64,000 nucleotides of DNA from Tubiluchus corallicola (GCA_030141605.1 JAQGDQ010000130.1:267974-331973), one strand, 5' to 3'; positions 39,242-52,370 are shown, numbered from the stretch's first letter. Made by a program: numbers and translations. The notes: a model not told the origin generated them from the letters alone.

Positions 39242-42200
39242 ATGGGTGAAATCATCCAGTTACAAATAGGCGCTTGTGGAAATAACTTGGGAATGAAGGT
39301 TTGTGGATTTCATTTCTGTCCTGCTTGTGTATGTCTGCTTTGAAGATTTCCACTATTAATCAAGTTTGAATTGAATTAAGTTTATTACTGTATGTCGACA
39401 GTCAACGATATATTCAATATAGGGTAAAATCAATGTTTTTAAGATAATACAAATTAAACCAAGTAGGAGCAAAATTAAGATGCAATACATCGCTAAATAA
39501 TCAATCTACATCCAATTGGGCAAATAAACAATACATACACTTAAGTAAACTATAACTATCTGTAGGGACTTTCAGGAATCAATCAAGTGTAAATTGACAA
39601 GTTTGTTTCTGAAACTATAATACGATTTTTGCCAATATGAATAAAGCAGTTGCAACAAATGAACTCGTACATCTGTTCCAGCATGGGAACCTTATCATAG
39701 TTAATTTTGTGAACAATCAAATTTTGTATTAGTGCAGTCCTTTATTTTAGGCACTTTAAATAGTATTTATCAAGCACTATTTAACTATTGTACTCTTGTT
39801 ATGTAGTAATATTCATAATTATTGCAACTTTTCTCGTGTATAGTGGTCACTATTATTCTGCGTGTGTCTGTAACGATTCGCTCCCACTAAGGCGAGCATA
39901 TAACCTATCAGTTGTCAAACTGTCAGTTTCAAACCTAGTTCGATGTTATATCTTCAATAAAATTATGTTTAAACCAAAGCAATGGAAGACTTCTTTATAA
40001 GCAAGCATATTTGAGATGCACTGAAATCTTACATACCTCAAGTAAAATAATTTTTTCAATTACATTATCATACCAAACCAAAAGCTTTTTCATATAATTT
40101 GCTTATATTTGATTAATACTGATACACATTAAAAATATTTTAAGGAATATAATTTCACTGTATCTGAACAACTAGAGAATTACAAGCATGCACGATAACT
40201 TAGCTGACAGTTAATTGTCAATGTCATGATTCAGATGTATCCATACATAGTGACTTACGAGTTTCTATTTATAGAAGCAGGTAAGGCTTATTGTGCAGAT
40301 ACACTTGACCAGTAATGCACCTTTTTGTCATTCCGACAAAAATATAAACGCTTTCCTTCATCGTGAATACATATGACGCGATAATTTGTGAAAAACAACT
40401 GCAGAAAACCTGATCTGGAATGCAGAGGGTGAAATAGTTTACAATATTATCAATTTCACGCTAATTCTATTTATAATATTTTTGCTTTCACAAAAATTAT
40501 GCAAAAACGTTCAGACTTCAGTGAAAAATGTTAAAAAACCCGAAGACGATGTGGACAATGAAACAATTGCTTAGACCTAAAGATTTTTGTTATTGGTAAA
40601 CGGAATAGATCACCTTTTTATCCGTTTGTTAAAGTCAATGTAGGAATTTACTAAAAATTAAGTGAAGTGATTTGTATAAATCATCGTAAGCACCTTTATG
40701 CCTACTGGCAGCCTTCCAAAAAACAAAATCAGAATAAGTTTCAATGTACTGCTGTCAATTGTGCAGGGCGTCCTTACAAAATAATAATAATTTACTACAG
40801 TTTTACAATTTACTGCAATACATTACATATACAATGCAATACATTACAACGCAAAAAAACTTCACAGACAGAATCTCACACATGGGGTATAGTCCTCATA
40901 CAGCACAACAACAACAACAACAACAACAATAATAATAATAATAGTAAATGATATTTACTATAGTTAAATATTACAATAATATTATATTACGTTATGTTAT
41001 ATTGCAAAGTTCAGTACACAACGAGTTTTAGAACTGCAGTTACATTTTTCAGCAAATTTGTACACTGTAGAGCATAGTATTATAGTCAAAATCTTGTAAG
41101 CTACATTTAAAGAGAAGCCTTAGAATTATAGCATACAATGAAAATCTTACACTGTTAACTAAAACTACAAGTAAGCTCAATTTTGTATATTTCAATTTCG
41201 TTTTATAAAATACTCAGTAATGAATTTTGATACTAAAATTTGTCATTTCAAAAGCACCACCTCTTAACAGCAAAATAAAATTTTGGTCCATAGGTAGATT
41301 AATAGCAACAGGGAAAATTTTCGCAATAGAACTGAATAAATTTGCCCACAGATCATGGTAACTTTTACATCCAAGTAGAAATTGCATTTCATCTTTTTCC
41401 TCCTTTACAATGTTTGCGTATTAAAAAAAACTCATATAGTTTTTGTTTCTACAAATGAACGTGTTTTTCTATGGACTTTGTGTTTTCAGAACTATGGATC
41501 AAGCAGTCAGTGTGTTCTTGATATCTGTTTCAGTTTTGGGAAGACGTTTCAAGAGATCAGTATGTGAATAACAAAGGACGTTATGAGGGACTTGGAGTAG
41601 AAATGGAAGAACGCTTGGCAAGAATTGAAACTTATTTCAACGCCTCTTCACACAGTTCAGGTGAAATAAACCTACACTCACTGGCTTTAATTTCGTTTTT
41701 TATTTGACTCTGCGTCTTAACAGTTGTTCTAAGATCAAGTTCAGATTTGTCCTTGGCTAAGTAGAGACTTGTCTTAGACTAAGTTGAAACTTGTTTTAGA
41801 TTAAATTGAAACTTGTCTTAGACTAAGTTAAAACTTGTCTTAAACTGAATTGAGATTTGTCTTGGACTAAGTCATGGACTGTCTTAAACTAAGTTGAAAT
41901 TTGTATTAAACTGAGTTGAGACGTCTCTTAGATTAAGTTAAGACTTGTCTTAGACTAAGTTGATACTTGTCTTAGACTAAGTTGAGACTTGTCTTATGAC
42001 AAGTTGAGATTTGCTTTAGACTAAGCTGATACTTTTCTCAGACTAAGTTGAGATTCGTCTTAAGGCAGCTATTCCCAGCGAGAGGTATACTACAAGTCTA
42101 AAGGGCGGAATCTCAAGAAAGAAATGAGGGGGGGGGGGTCAGACAAAGATGTGAAGAATGTGATGTATTTTTGTTAAATAAAATACCAGTACATACAAGT

Positions 42201-45200
42201 TAGTATTTTTACTAACTTCCATGTACATCCATTTTAGTTATCGTCAAAGGTACTTTTTGCGAAATATAAAATTGTAATCTGCTGAATCGTCGAATCGTCA
42301 ATAAAATGTGTAAAACTGTCATCATGTATTTTACATTCTGTTAAATTTCACATGCTAACTGTAACACGCCAAGAGCGTTATTGTATATGAAACCATTTCA
42401 AAACTATAATCAACAAAGTGATACATTCAGTGACGTTAACAGAACTTTTCCACAAGTAAGTCTGCTTTTAAGACTTGGCCGCTCATTTTCAAGGGATCAC
42501 ACACTACTGATTAAGTTTTCTATCCGTAAAATAAATAAACTACTCCCCCAATAGTGTTTTTTGTTAAGTACACCTGCTTTATTTTACTGTTGTCAATTAA
42601 CATTTAGCTATGGTATGTATTATTTTGTTGTTTATGCTTTATTCAGGTACTGTCTACTCGCCTCGAAGTATTTGTATTGATTTTGATCCAATGTCCCTGG
42701 ACGTAATTAAAGAAGCTAATTATGGATCAATGATTTCTGAGGATAATATTATCGTAGGTAAGGTTACGAGTAACTGCATAATACCGTCATGAATCCCAGG
42801 AAACGTATTTCGGCCTAGACCCTATATAGGGGGCACAAAAACAACGCGTATAGAACAATTTGTTACATCGAAGCATTACTGAAACAAAAGAGAATATAGC
42901 TTGTTCACAATACTTAGTGTGGAAGCCTCACGCGTCTCTCCCAGCTACCGCCTACCCTCTTGGAGAATGTAGGGGTAGCATCTCGAAAACTCTGGTGTTG
43001 TTTTTTCTATCGAACTAAATGGCAGAGTGAAGGCTAACATGATCCAAGAACACGCTTTTGATTCATATAAAAAACAAACATGCGAAATACTTGCAGGAGG
43101 TATTAGAGGATCTTCAGTTTGACCCTGATCTGTTCGAGTCTCCAATAACACATCTCAAGATAGTGCCAGACGCACGAGGCCGTTAAACTAAATATTGGTG
43201 GCATAATAAATTCTCCACTGATTGAGCAATACTTTGATATAATACTTTGATTTGTACTATTTCTCTATTTGTACCTCAACGGTTTAATTTTATGTTTATT
43301 TATATGCATATTTATATGAATATTGATGTGTGGGAAAAATGGCATAGGAAAAATTGCACAGTAAAAGTTGCACAAGAAAAAAATGTCACTGGAAAAAGGG
43401 TGCAAATCAAAAAATAGAAAAAATGGTACATTTTGGCGTGTTTTCGACCGTCATTTTTTTCGCAAAAAACACCATTTCATGATGCACATCGCAGACGTCT
43501 GAGAGGGAGGGTCATAGCACTTTAGAAAAAGGAGGACTTGGCTACAAGATAAGGTAATTAATTCATTTTTGTTATTTCTCGCTTGGAAAACTGTACGATG
43601 ATGTCTATATCCTTTGATTATATGTATTTACAGCCTTATAAGCTGACTTCATACGTAAATACGTGTATTTTGTCAGTCTATTATACTATTGCCAAATGGT
43701 TAAAGAAATGTAGACAAACACTATACGAAATGTTCGTGCATTATTGATTATAATTCTGTATAACAAGTTAGATATTTCGTGAGTCCTTTGCTAGTCTATA
43801 TAATACTTATAAAGATATATTTTTGTATATTCGTTTGTTTATCATTTGCCGAAAGTTCCTTCGGGTTTATCAAAAGAGTCAGACGAATACGTTTAGGATT
43901 TTTCGACCTTGGCGGAAGACTGCTTCCTACTAAGCGCATTCGAGTTTTATTATGGAAATTATCAGCATGAAAATAACAGGTGTCATTTTTACCTGTGCCA
44001 TTTTTACACTACAATTTTTACTATGGCGTTTTTGCCTACTTTAAGGAATGTATATTTATAATGCAGTGTAGAATTATAAGAATAGTATCCATGAATTTTT
44101 TGGAGCAGAGTATCATGATATTTTTTATTAAAAGATTAGAACAGTTATGCTAAAAGCACTTATATATGCTAATCTTTATATATAAATAAAATATGAAGTC
44201 AGATTTTTAGAAACTGTTGGCAATTAAGAAATTAAGAAAGAAATGTGTTAATCACTAAAATATGACATAGTCTGATTAAAATAATAAAATGGGAGACAAA
44301 AATATCACAAGCATAGGAAGAGAGCTGCCGACAATAATGCTGTCACTGGGTCATCGTGGTAGCTATGCACGATCCCGTAATAAATTACATACATAAAACA
44401 TTTGCAGAAGTACAAAAGATTAGAGGTCGATAATCTGATAATCTGACACAGAATAATGAAGGTGATGGGGCGTTATCAATGTTAAAATCAGTCCGATTCC
44501 GTATACATCCCTAATTCCGTAACTCCATAATGGTCATAGTATTTATAACCACGTATCTGTCCACAAGGAGCAAAACTTGTTACAAATGTATAAACAGTAT
44601 TGCTATTGGTATAAGCAAATGAACTTGGTTGCTGTTCTTCTAGGCTCCTATGAAGGGTGTACTACCGAAAGCAACTGGATTAAGGGATACAACCAGACTG
44701 AAGACAGAATTTCTGATTCGGTAACCGAGGCAATTCGAAGGTCTATCGAATCTTGCAGTAAATTTCAAGGTTTTCAGCTGTGTCACTCCCTAGGTGGAGG
44801 TACTGGATCTGGATTCGGTTCATTTATAATAGAAAAATTACGTGATGATTTCCCAAAGAACGTTATCGCCTCGTTCTCTGTTCTGCCTTCTAATAAGGTA
44901 TTTATGTTAAATTTGTAAAAGATAGCTTTGTGAATGACATTTGCTGTGTGATTAAAATACGTTATATTTAAAAAAACATTCTATTTATTTCTCAAATTTT
45001 CTGGCTTTAAGGTTGTCCCTTGTGTTCTTGACGCTGGAAGTGTTCTGAATTTGGTAGCTTATACTTGGTGATACAGTTTATTTTCGAATTCTAAAGCAGT
45101 TGGCTGCTTTTTCATACAATCATAAAATCACACAAGTTACGCAATCTTTTTTATGCAGAGAAGGGCAAAATTGCGAGAGATGGCTTTCTCTATGTCTGAA

Positions 45201-48200
45201 CGCGCATTCAGAGAACGCGCATTCATTTGTCTTTCTAAATCTCAAACTATAACATGCGGTGTCCCTCAAGGATCCATATTAGGACCGTTATTATTTTTAA
45301 TTTACATAAATGATCTAAGCAAGTTACTAAATAGGAATAATCTATTTCAATTTGTTGATAATAAATTCAATAAGTTCAAAAATTGCAAAAAATGTTTGCA
45401 TTATTTCAATTATTAAAAATTCACTTCAAATTTTCAGATTAATTTCATTACTTTTTTTCTTTCACAGTGTGGGACAATCTAACAAGCCCAACTTTTTGAT
45501 TGCCGGCAACACATTTACATTCGTATATATAGCAAACCTAAACTATGATATATATAAACTAGTTATGTGCTCAAAGTAAACTGCATACGAATTTACTAAG
45601 CAACAAACAACAGCGATAATTCTCTTGTTCATCTTTCAACCCCACAATGTTTTGAGAGTCAAGTTAGTATATTTGTAATGATGCTGTACATAACGTTGTT
45701 TAGACACCAGTGTTAAAGGAAGTAGCGATATCACTATCTTTGTTTACCACAGGTTCACCTACCTCTAAAGACAGTCTAAATCATTTTTTCAAAATTTGCT
45801 TCCTATTATGTATCTTACTGTTTGCTATTCATTGAATTATTGAAAACTTTTTGTTTCTTTTACTGTATTAAATGTGTATTTGTGTTGATGTCAAATAAAT
45901 GAATAAACAAAATAAAATAAACAAAGAACTTGCGGAAGAAGTCGCGAGAGTAGTATTTACGCCTGAACGCACCATAAGAATTAACACTTGACACGAACGC
46001 GCGGGCAGGTCTACTTTCTAGATAAGCAACTTGAGTTGAGAGGACAAAAGCACGTTCAAAATTTTTTACTTTGAAATACGTTTTGTATATCGTTTTGAGT
46101 CTTTGATATATCTGCCACATGCCTTTGTCAAACAACACTACTACAAGCCTACTAGTAAGATCATTTTTTATTGCCACATTCAAGTGAATTGTTCTCTTAA
46201 TGCAGCTAATATTCATTACTTTCCAATCACTCCTTTATTGTTGCAGACTTACTATAAAGACCATTTGGTCTCTCGAGGCATTTACTTTAACACCTCCTCC
46301 CCCAGTATATTACTGGTCAGTAGACGAGTTCACTGTCGTTGGTCTTTTCAGAGTAAACTACAAAGCTTGGACAACTTCAAATCATCCTTCGTTGGCGTTC
46401 CACTCACAGGTTTTAATTAACAGCACGTTTGTTTCGCTTCTGAGTCGCTTTTGCACCAGGACAGAAGACTGTCAACTCATGGGTGATTTGAAAACACTAC
46501 ACTAATTAGAGCTAAATTGCTTGAACTTACTTGCTTCAGAAACTGGCCAGAATTTGCTGCTTAGGCAATGCCGCGCATTAATTTTTGTGTTGCTTGTAGC
46601 CACGTCGCTTTGTTTTTGTAATGCTATAATTTTGAAATTCATAGATTGTACCTACGTATTTGTCAATACTAAACATCTACTAACTATCTACGAGTTGATC
46701 TATTAGGTTAAAGCTACCAAGCCAGAAAATTTTATATTCAAGCCAATGAGATATTGAATAATGACACAGCACAGTACCTAAATGAGTCAATGATTGAATA
46801 AACAATCTCTTTAATATTAAATCCTAAATTCTTGTTGATCAGATTTGGGAGCTCAATTTATTTGCAAGTTCGTACAGAATTTGGTCTGGGAAAGCATTAT
46901 TTATAAAAAATTAATAAAGTCGTCTGAATTTTTTGTAAGCCAATGTTGTATGCTGATGTTTTTGTTGACAGAAACAATTAATAAATTCCTAAAAACTTAA
47001 ATTTCGAGAATCGCAAAATGTTGAGCACAGAATAAGGATTGTCTATACCGTCAAGCGGGTGCTACCATGTTCAAATTTTCATTTCTGATTCTGAGATTGT
47101 GTGCCTATACCCTCGTTTGCCCTCGTGCTCTTTAGAGCAGGTTAACGTGACATTTTTTCTGTAGAACTATACCCTTTTTGGAAACACAACACTTTTAGGT
47201 CGGCCATTCAGTTTCCGTTTTCAGTGTCCTGGTGAGTGGCTTTCATAGTATTTACAGTCGTGCACGAACTGTAAAAAGTAATGAAAACGAAAACAAACAA
47301 ACAGCATTATTTCTCTACTTTCAGGTCACCGAAAATGTGTTCGAATCGGCGAACGTTTTGATGTCAATTCCCAAATTGTCCGAATTCGCAGACGCCATAT
47401 TTGTTATTGACAATGAAGCTATACACGACATTTGTACTGGACATTTTAAGACACCTAAGCCAGTTCTTGACGAAATCAACACTATTGCTTCATCCCTGAT
47501 GACAAACGTCACCACAAGTTTCAGGTAAACATGAGAGGGCATGTTCGAGGAGAAAGGCGTGAAAGAATAGGTGACTGCATTGTCAATGTGAGAAAGTGAA
47601 AATTAAAGGAGAGAAGCAAACACTTAGGAAACACATGGGGCATTGGACAAAAAATGGATAATGAAAGTTAAGGAAATGCTTTTTTATGTGTTATGCTAGC
47701 GCCACAAATAAAATTGCTAAAAAGAAGTGTGTATAATATGAACCTCACAGGTTTTTTAAGCATCAAGGCTATCCACACTTGAAGAGGGACAAAAAATGGA
47801 AAGTGGGAGTTAAGGAAAAGGAAATGATATTAGGAACGGAAAATAAAAACCGAAAGGAACTGGAGGAGGAAATATGAGAAAGTGTAGTAAAAACGCAAAA
47901 TACGTAATTACATTGGTGAGAAATACCAACGTGAGTGACATAGATTTTATACAAATAACTGCAGAAAAGTTTTTAGCTCCTTCAGGACCGCACCATTCAA
48001 AATAGGTCTTTGTAGCTTTGTCTCAAAATAGTAGCTTTGTCTGGTGTACACTTGCGCGATCGTACACACTACGTATCGCCTGCTTGCTACAGCCCAAGAG
48101 AACCCTCTGCTGTAGAGAGTTCCAAGAAAAACCAATCAATCAGCCAAGGAAAAATTAAAGTCGTCTCACCTTTTAACAGGGACTTCTTAAAAAATAGAAC

Positions 48201-50535
48201 AGACTCGATGTCAAAGTTTATCAGAGTGTTGTGTCTGGATAGATGAAATTTTCTGCATTAGACATTTTCACACAAGTGATACTGTACATTGTTACAGTAC
48301 AAACACTGCAGTTACAGAAAGCTTTTTTTCAGTTTTTTCATCGAAAATCGATTTTTAATTTGTATGGTAAGCAAACGCATTTCTCATATAATTTTGCATG
48401 AAAGGAGTAGAAACCTCACATTTTGTGAGGAGTAGAAACGTACAAAAATAATCAATATAACGTAATCGCTGCTTAGTGAGTGCAAAGTGCAACAAACGCT
48501 TACGGTCCCGAAGTAGTTGAACGTAAAGTAACCAAGTTACAATTAAGGTTTTTCAGAATTTTTTCATGAGGCCGGCACTTAACTGCAATTAATATGGGTT
48601 ATTCATAACAGGTTTCATTGAGCGTTAACTTATTCTCGAGAATTTTGCATCTTTCATCTGAGAAACATGCAATTTTACAAGGCAAGACAACCTTTTTAAT
48701 GTACACTTTGTTTCTCATTTTTTCTTTTAAATGTAACATTTACTTTCTAAGGAAGAAAGTTTATTTGTTTTGAACCATTTTTACCTTTGCTAACTTAGCA
48801 TTCGTCATATTACATAAACTTTTACATTTTTAAGCGATTAACTTTTATTTCTGCAAAAATAAGGAGAAACACTTTTGGGTTACTCGCTTGCGAAGCAACT
48901 CTATAATGTAGTCTACTTCGCAGTGATGTGGGTCTTGTTTGTGTAATAAGTTTTCAGTAATTATTATACTATGGAGTCACAAAAAATTACTCTATATTCT
49001 AAATTTTTATTAAAAAACGGACTACCTAGAACGAAACGATAAACGGCATTCTAAATTACATGTTCACGAAAAAACGGATACTATAACAACAATAAATGTG
49101 CGTTCTAAATGACACATCCAGGAAGTTTGGCAGGAAACTGGATAAGTTAGTAATTCAATGCTTCGCATTCCGAGCTAGTTTTTAATTATGCTTAGTTACG
49201 TAAACTTGTGCCTCACATATATACTGTAGAAGTAATGATAAGCCCAATGTTGACGCCACACATTATACGTGGATTAAAGAGGCTGATATATAGCTAGATA
49301 TTTAACACACACATTCGGGTGAAATCTTGTCATGGGTTCATATGGAACTTCCAATTAGAAGTGAAACATTCTGTGATGATACGCCAAAGGCCAGACAATC
49401 GCATTTTCAAGCTATTATACGCAAAATAGTGATGTGACTTTTGTATCGATTTTTTAGATACAATTCCATGATTTGGGGAGATTTTACGTCAATGATCAGC
49501 GATATGGTGCCTAAAAATCCATTGAAATTTCTAACATGCAGCATGCTACCTGTTTCAAATTCTTCGGCACAGACTGAAACAGTTCAGCCAATTTCAGAAC
49601 TGGTTTCTGGTCTCTCAAAAGGCCAACATTGTTTCATGCGTGGTAACTTTTCAGAGGAAATCAGAATCGCATGCGGGGCTACCTTTCGTGGAAAATCGTT
49701 AAATTTAAAGGAGATTAGCACTTTATTCTCAGAAACTAACGCAGATATGAAGCCATCCGTGGGCTTATGCAAATTTCCTCACCATTCACTGGCTTCATGT
49801 GGAACACTGATTAGCAATGGTTCGATGATTAATGAGTATTTTCGACAGTTGAGCAGCGAATACGAGGAAAAAAGCCGCAACAAAACATTCGTTCCCTGGT
49901 TTGAAAATGAAGACGAATTTGAGAGAGATTTTCAAGCGGCAGCTGAAACGCTAAAAAGCATAATTGCCGCTTATGAAGAGGTTCAAGCTGACTGCATCAG
50001 CAATAGCACAAGTACTGCTAAAGAATCAGAGCCTGTAAAAACAGATCAGGAACAGCCGCCGCTTGATTCACAACCAGCCAGAGCACGGAAAAAGACAACT
50101 GTACAAAACAAAACTAAAACGAACCCAGGTGATGAAAGAACTAGTAAGCCAAAACCAAAAGCAGCGACAACAACACCTAAGTCGGAAGAAAGCGAGGCAA
50201 ATGGTAAAGCAGAAAAGAGCGGAAGGGCAAGAAGAGACAGCCAAGGCAATAAAATTGCAAATAAAGGAGATAATCCAAAGACAGGAAAAGATAGCCAGGA
50301 TCGAACAGGCATTGCTGGTATGAAGGTGAACAACAGCAAAGCAAGAAGAGATAGCCAAGACACTGTTGCTCCGGTTAAGACAAATGATACAAAGGCAAGA
50401 AAAAATAGCCACACCGGTACCGTTGCCGTCAAAGCAAATGACGTCAGTGTAAGAAAAGATAGCCAAGATGATGTTGCAGCTGTTAAAAATAAGACAGCAA
50501 AATCCAAACCTAAGAAGACAACAAAATCGAAGTGA
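39242..50535 (+). CDS. Divergent beta-like tubulin with long basic C-terminal tail
   Basis: Six coding exons keep frame throughout: 39242-39298, 41534-41660, 42647-42757, 44644-44897, 47325-47524 and 49458-50535, giving 608 aa. All junctions are GT-AG. Residues 1-428 align along the whole beta-tubulin fold without gaps in the C-terminal half: MGEIIQLQIGACGN (T1 loop), CIDFDP (T2), FQGFQLCHSLGGGTGSGFGS (T4, 139-158), FSVLPSNK (T5), IDNEAIHDIC, NVTTSF and DMVP. Most tubulins are about 445 aa. This one has three-residue insertions before and at T3, where GAGNNWAKG is replaced by GCTTESNWIKG. In T7 the beta Lys254 position is Ser. The MREI start motif is MGEI. Residues 429-608 form a Lys/Ser/Thr-rich tail instead of the short acidic tail, with R-R/K-x-S motifs at about 508, 546, 564 and 582 and a GKDS at 526. 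A polyadenylation signal follows. It is not an obvious alpha, gamma, delta or epsilon tubulin. Function unknown; a specialised axonemal or centriolar role is only a guess. Confidence 0.92.
40810..40945 (-). repeat. Dispersed repeat C, inverted third copy with (CAA)n/(TAA)n
   Basis: Reverse-complement homologue of 13605-13700: it shares CCCCATGTG, a T-run, and TTGTAATGTATTGCATT. A CAA/TAA triplet array adjoins at 40904-40942, in the same relative place as (TTA)n near copy 2. It lies in tubulin intron 1. Confidence 0.65.
41735..42064. repeat. 22-bp minisatellite in tubulin intron 2
   Basis: About 14-15 degenerate copies of a unit close to CTTAGACTAAGTTGAGACTTGT run head to tail. A run of Gs follows at about 42128-42137. 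Confidence 0.9.
43330..44039. mobile_element. Foldback-like element with 61-bp inverted ends
   Basis: 43330-43392 and the reverse complement of 43979-44039 align along about 60 bp, both running GT.GG.AAAA..G.CATAG.AAAAATTG and on to GCACA.G.AAAAA. Within each arm, units of about 15 bp (AAAAATTGCACAGT, AAAAGTTGCACAAG and so on) repeat. No clear target duplication and no transposase was seen; a 63-codon frame at 43779-43970 has no motif. It lies in tubulin intron 3. Confidence 0.6.
45195..45416 (+). mobile_element. LINE reverse-transcriptase remnant
   Basis: The frame carries CGVPQGSILGPLLFLIYIND, the conserved reverse-transcriptase block of CR1/L2/Jockey-type LINEs. It is followed by FVDN where the catalytic YxDD should stand, so the copy is inactive. 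Only about 70 codons of RT remain and the frame stops at 45416. A 3' tail with TCAAATAAATGAATAAAC lies near 45890. It is inserted in tubulin intron 4. A 15-bp direct duplication (GAACGCGCATTCA twice) lies at its 5' edge. Confidence 0.85.
45890..47324. other. Tubulin intron 4 remainder
   Basis: No exon recognised. 45930-46040 and 46260-46420 are less AT-rich and have open frames on both strands without family motifs. They may be old transposon coding sequence. Confidence 0.3.
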
Positions 50536-50563
50536 ATTGAAATAATGTAAAATGGTTTAAAAT

Positions 50564-50569
50564 AATAAA
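50564..50569 (+). promoter_or_regulatory. Polyadenylation signal of the tubulin gene
   Basis: AATAAA begins 29 nt after the TGA stop at 50533-50535, within an AATAAATAAATAA run. A very short 3' UTR is implied. Confidence 0.6.
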
Positions 50570-52254
50570 TAAATAAATAATTTGTAACTGTTTATTTTTT
50601 CTCAGAAACCTGGACTTTCAGCAAAAAAATTCTAACTGCTAATTTGTGCAATTGCATAATTACATAGTTGCGTCTGCAAGTTGCTTTTTGTATAAGTTTT
50701 CAATTATAACAATTATTAAATTACTAATTTCCAATGTCAAAATTCTTTGGCAGAAAATAAACGCAAACGTTCATTATTTATTAATGTATATTATCTATTT
50801 ATTTCACGTTGGTGTTTATTAAAATTTTGTTGTTATTAGCTAAGCGGTCTTGATTTGGATGCCGTTATTTTCAATTATAGCAGTACGAGAGCCTTGCAGC
50901 TGCGTAAATGGCATTAAGATGCAACTATGGATTACTCTGGAGTTCTCTAATTCCTTCTCCCGTTGCCCTGCTTTTGCCCACACTTTATATTGTACGTTTA
51001 GAGCAGCACAGGTAAACTAACGACTCCTTCCGTTAATAAAAAAAAGGTTCTTGTGTTAGCATTTATTTAATTAAGGCGGATAAAGCCCTGAGAATCGAAG
51101 CCTTCAGGAGGGAAACGAAAGGTAAAATGTGGACGGACATTAAACAGCAAAAAAATTTGTTAAAGAAGTGTTTGGAACTACCCAGAGTTATGGTTGTGAA
51201 GATAATAAAACTTATGAAATGGGTTTGGGTTTCGAAAATTTGGCGTGAGGGCCGCGGAGGAAGGGGTGACCGTTGGGAAAGGGTGCGGCTTAAAACTTTT
51301 GCCTTGGGCGCAAACTATCTAGAGATGGAGAATTGGCTTTGTCAAGGAATCTGAAATGACCGCTAGTGTTAAGTAAGTTTCCCATTTCAGCTCAGTTTAC
51401 TCATCATGTACGTTTTGATTACACATTGCAAACATTGTTTATTAGACTTCATCAGAAGAAAAAAAAACAAGTCCTGAACTTTCAAAGCACCAATGTATCA
51501 TATCGATTCAATCTGTCTTGTCAGAGCTTTTGTGTGATTAAAGGCTCGCACGATCCTATTAAAGGCCAAGGTTTAAGGCCATGCTGACCATTGGATCACG
51601 GACACTCCATTGATACTATGAGATATTCAGTTTTGGTTGCCCGAAGTACTGTGTAAGCATGCGTAACACAAAGACAAATAAATTACGAATTAGAAATCGG
51701 TACAGTATTTCATTGTACGCTTAACAGAAGTACTAATGAGTATCTATAGTATTGAAAATTGCATATAAACTGACTGATGATGATGATGATGATAAATACA
51801 GATAATTTGTATACTAAATAACTTTAAGCAGCTATATTTACGGTGTTAAATAAAATCTTACATTGATAGTTATCGACCAGTTCGTAAATTAAATATCATT
51901 TCTAACAAATATTTATTTACGATGTCGAGAACCAGTGGAAACAATTATTAGGCCTACAAGGCGGTCATTGCTAGCTGGGCCTTGGAATTAATCATAATAA
52001 TTAGTCGCAGTTATGACTCTTGACTTCCAAATGCTCAAATAAGAGAACAAAAACTTGCAAAGCTATTCTTTAACTCCTAGGAAAATTGACAGTACACAGT
52101 TATTATTAAACAGATACTGTGCGGTTACGTAATGTGATTTGCAGTAAAACATTGACAACTATATCAAACCGTACATTAACAAAATGCAATTGTATACGTA
52201 TTTTTGTGCTAAGAAATAATGAAAGAATAAATGAATAACTGATAAATAAATAAA
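50570..52254. other. Intergenic DNA between tubulin and BSDC1
   Basis: No gene seen. The plus frame 51127-51354 has no recognisable motif. The region should contain the BSDC1 promoter if 52371 is its start. Confidence 0.4.
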
Positions 52255-52317
52255 TGAATGAATGGATAGATGGATGGGTGGATGGATGGATGGATGGATG
52301 GATGGGTGGATGGCATG
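52255..52317. repeat. (GGAT)n microsatellite
   Basis: Tandem GGAT/GGGT tetramers, about 55 bp upstream of the proposed BSDC1 start codon. Confidence 0.9.
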
Positions 52318-52370
52318 GAGCGGTCCAAATTTACTAAGAGATCAATTTATTAGCTAGAAACGTACAAAAA

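Noticed and set aside
50046-50507. 153-codon hydrophobic minus-strand protein over the tubulin tail
   Set aside because: It is the antisense shadow of the Lys/Ser-rich repeat-coding exon. The plus frame is joined in phase to the tubulin core.
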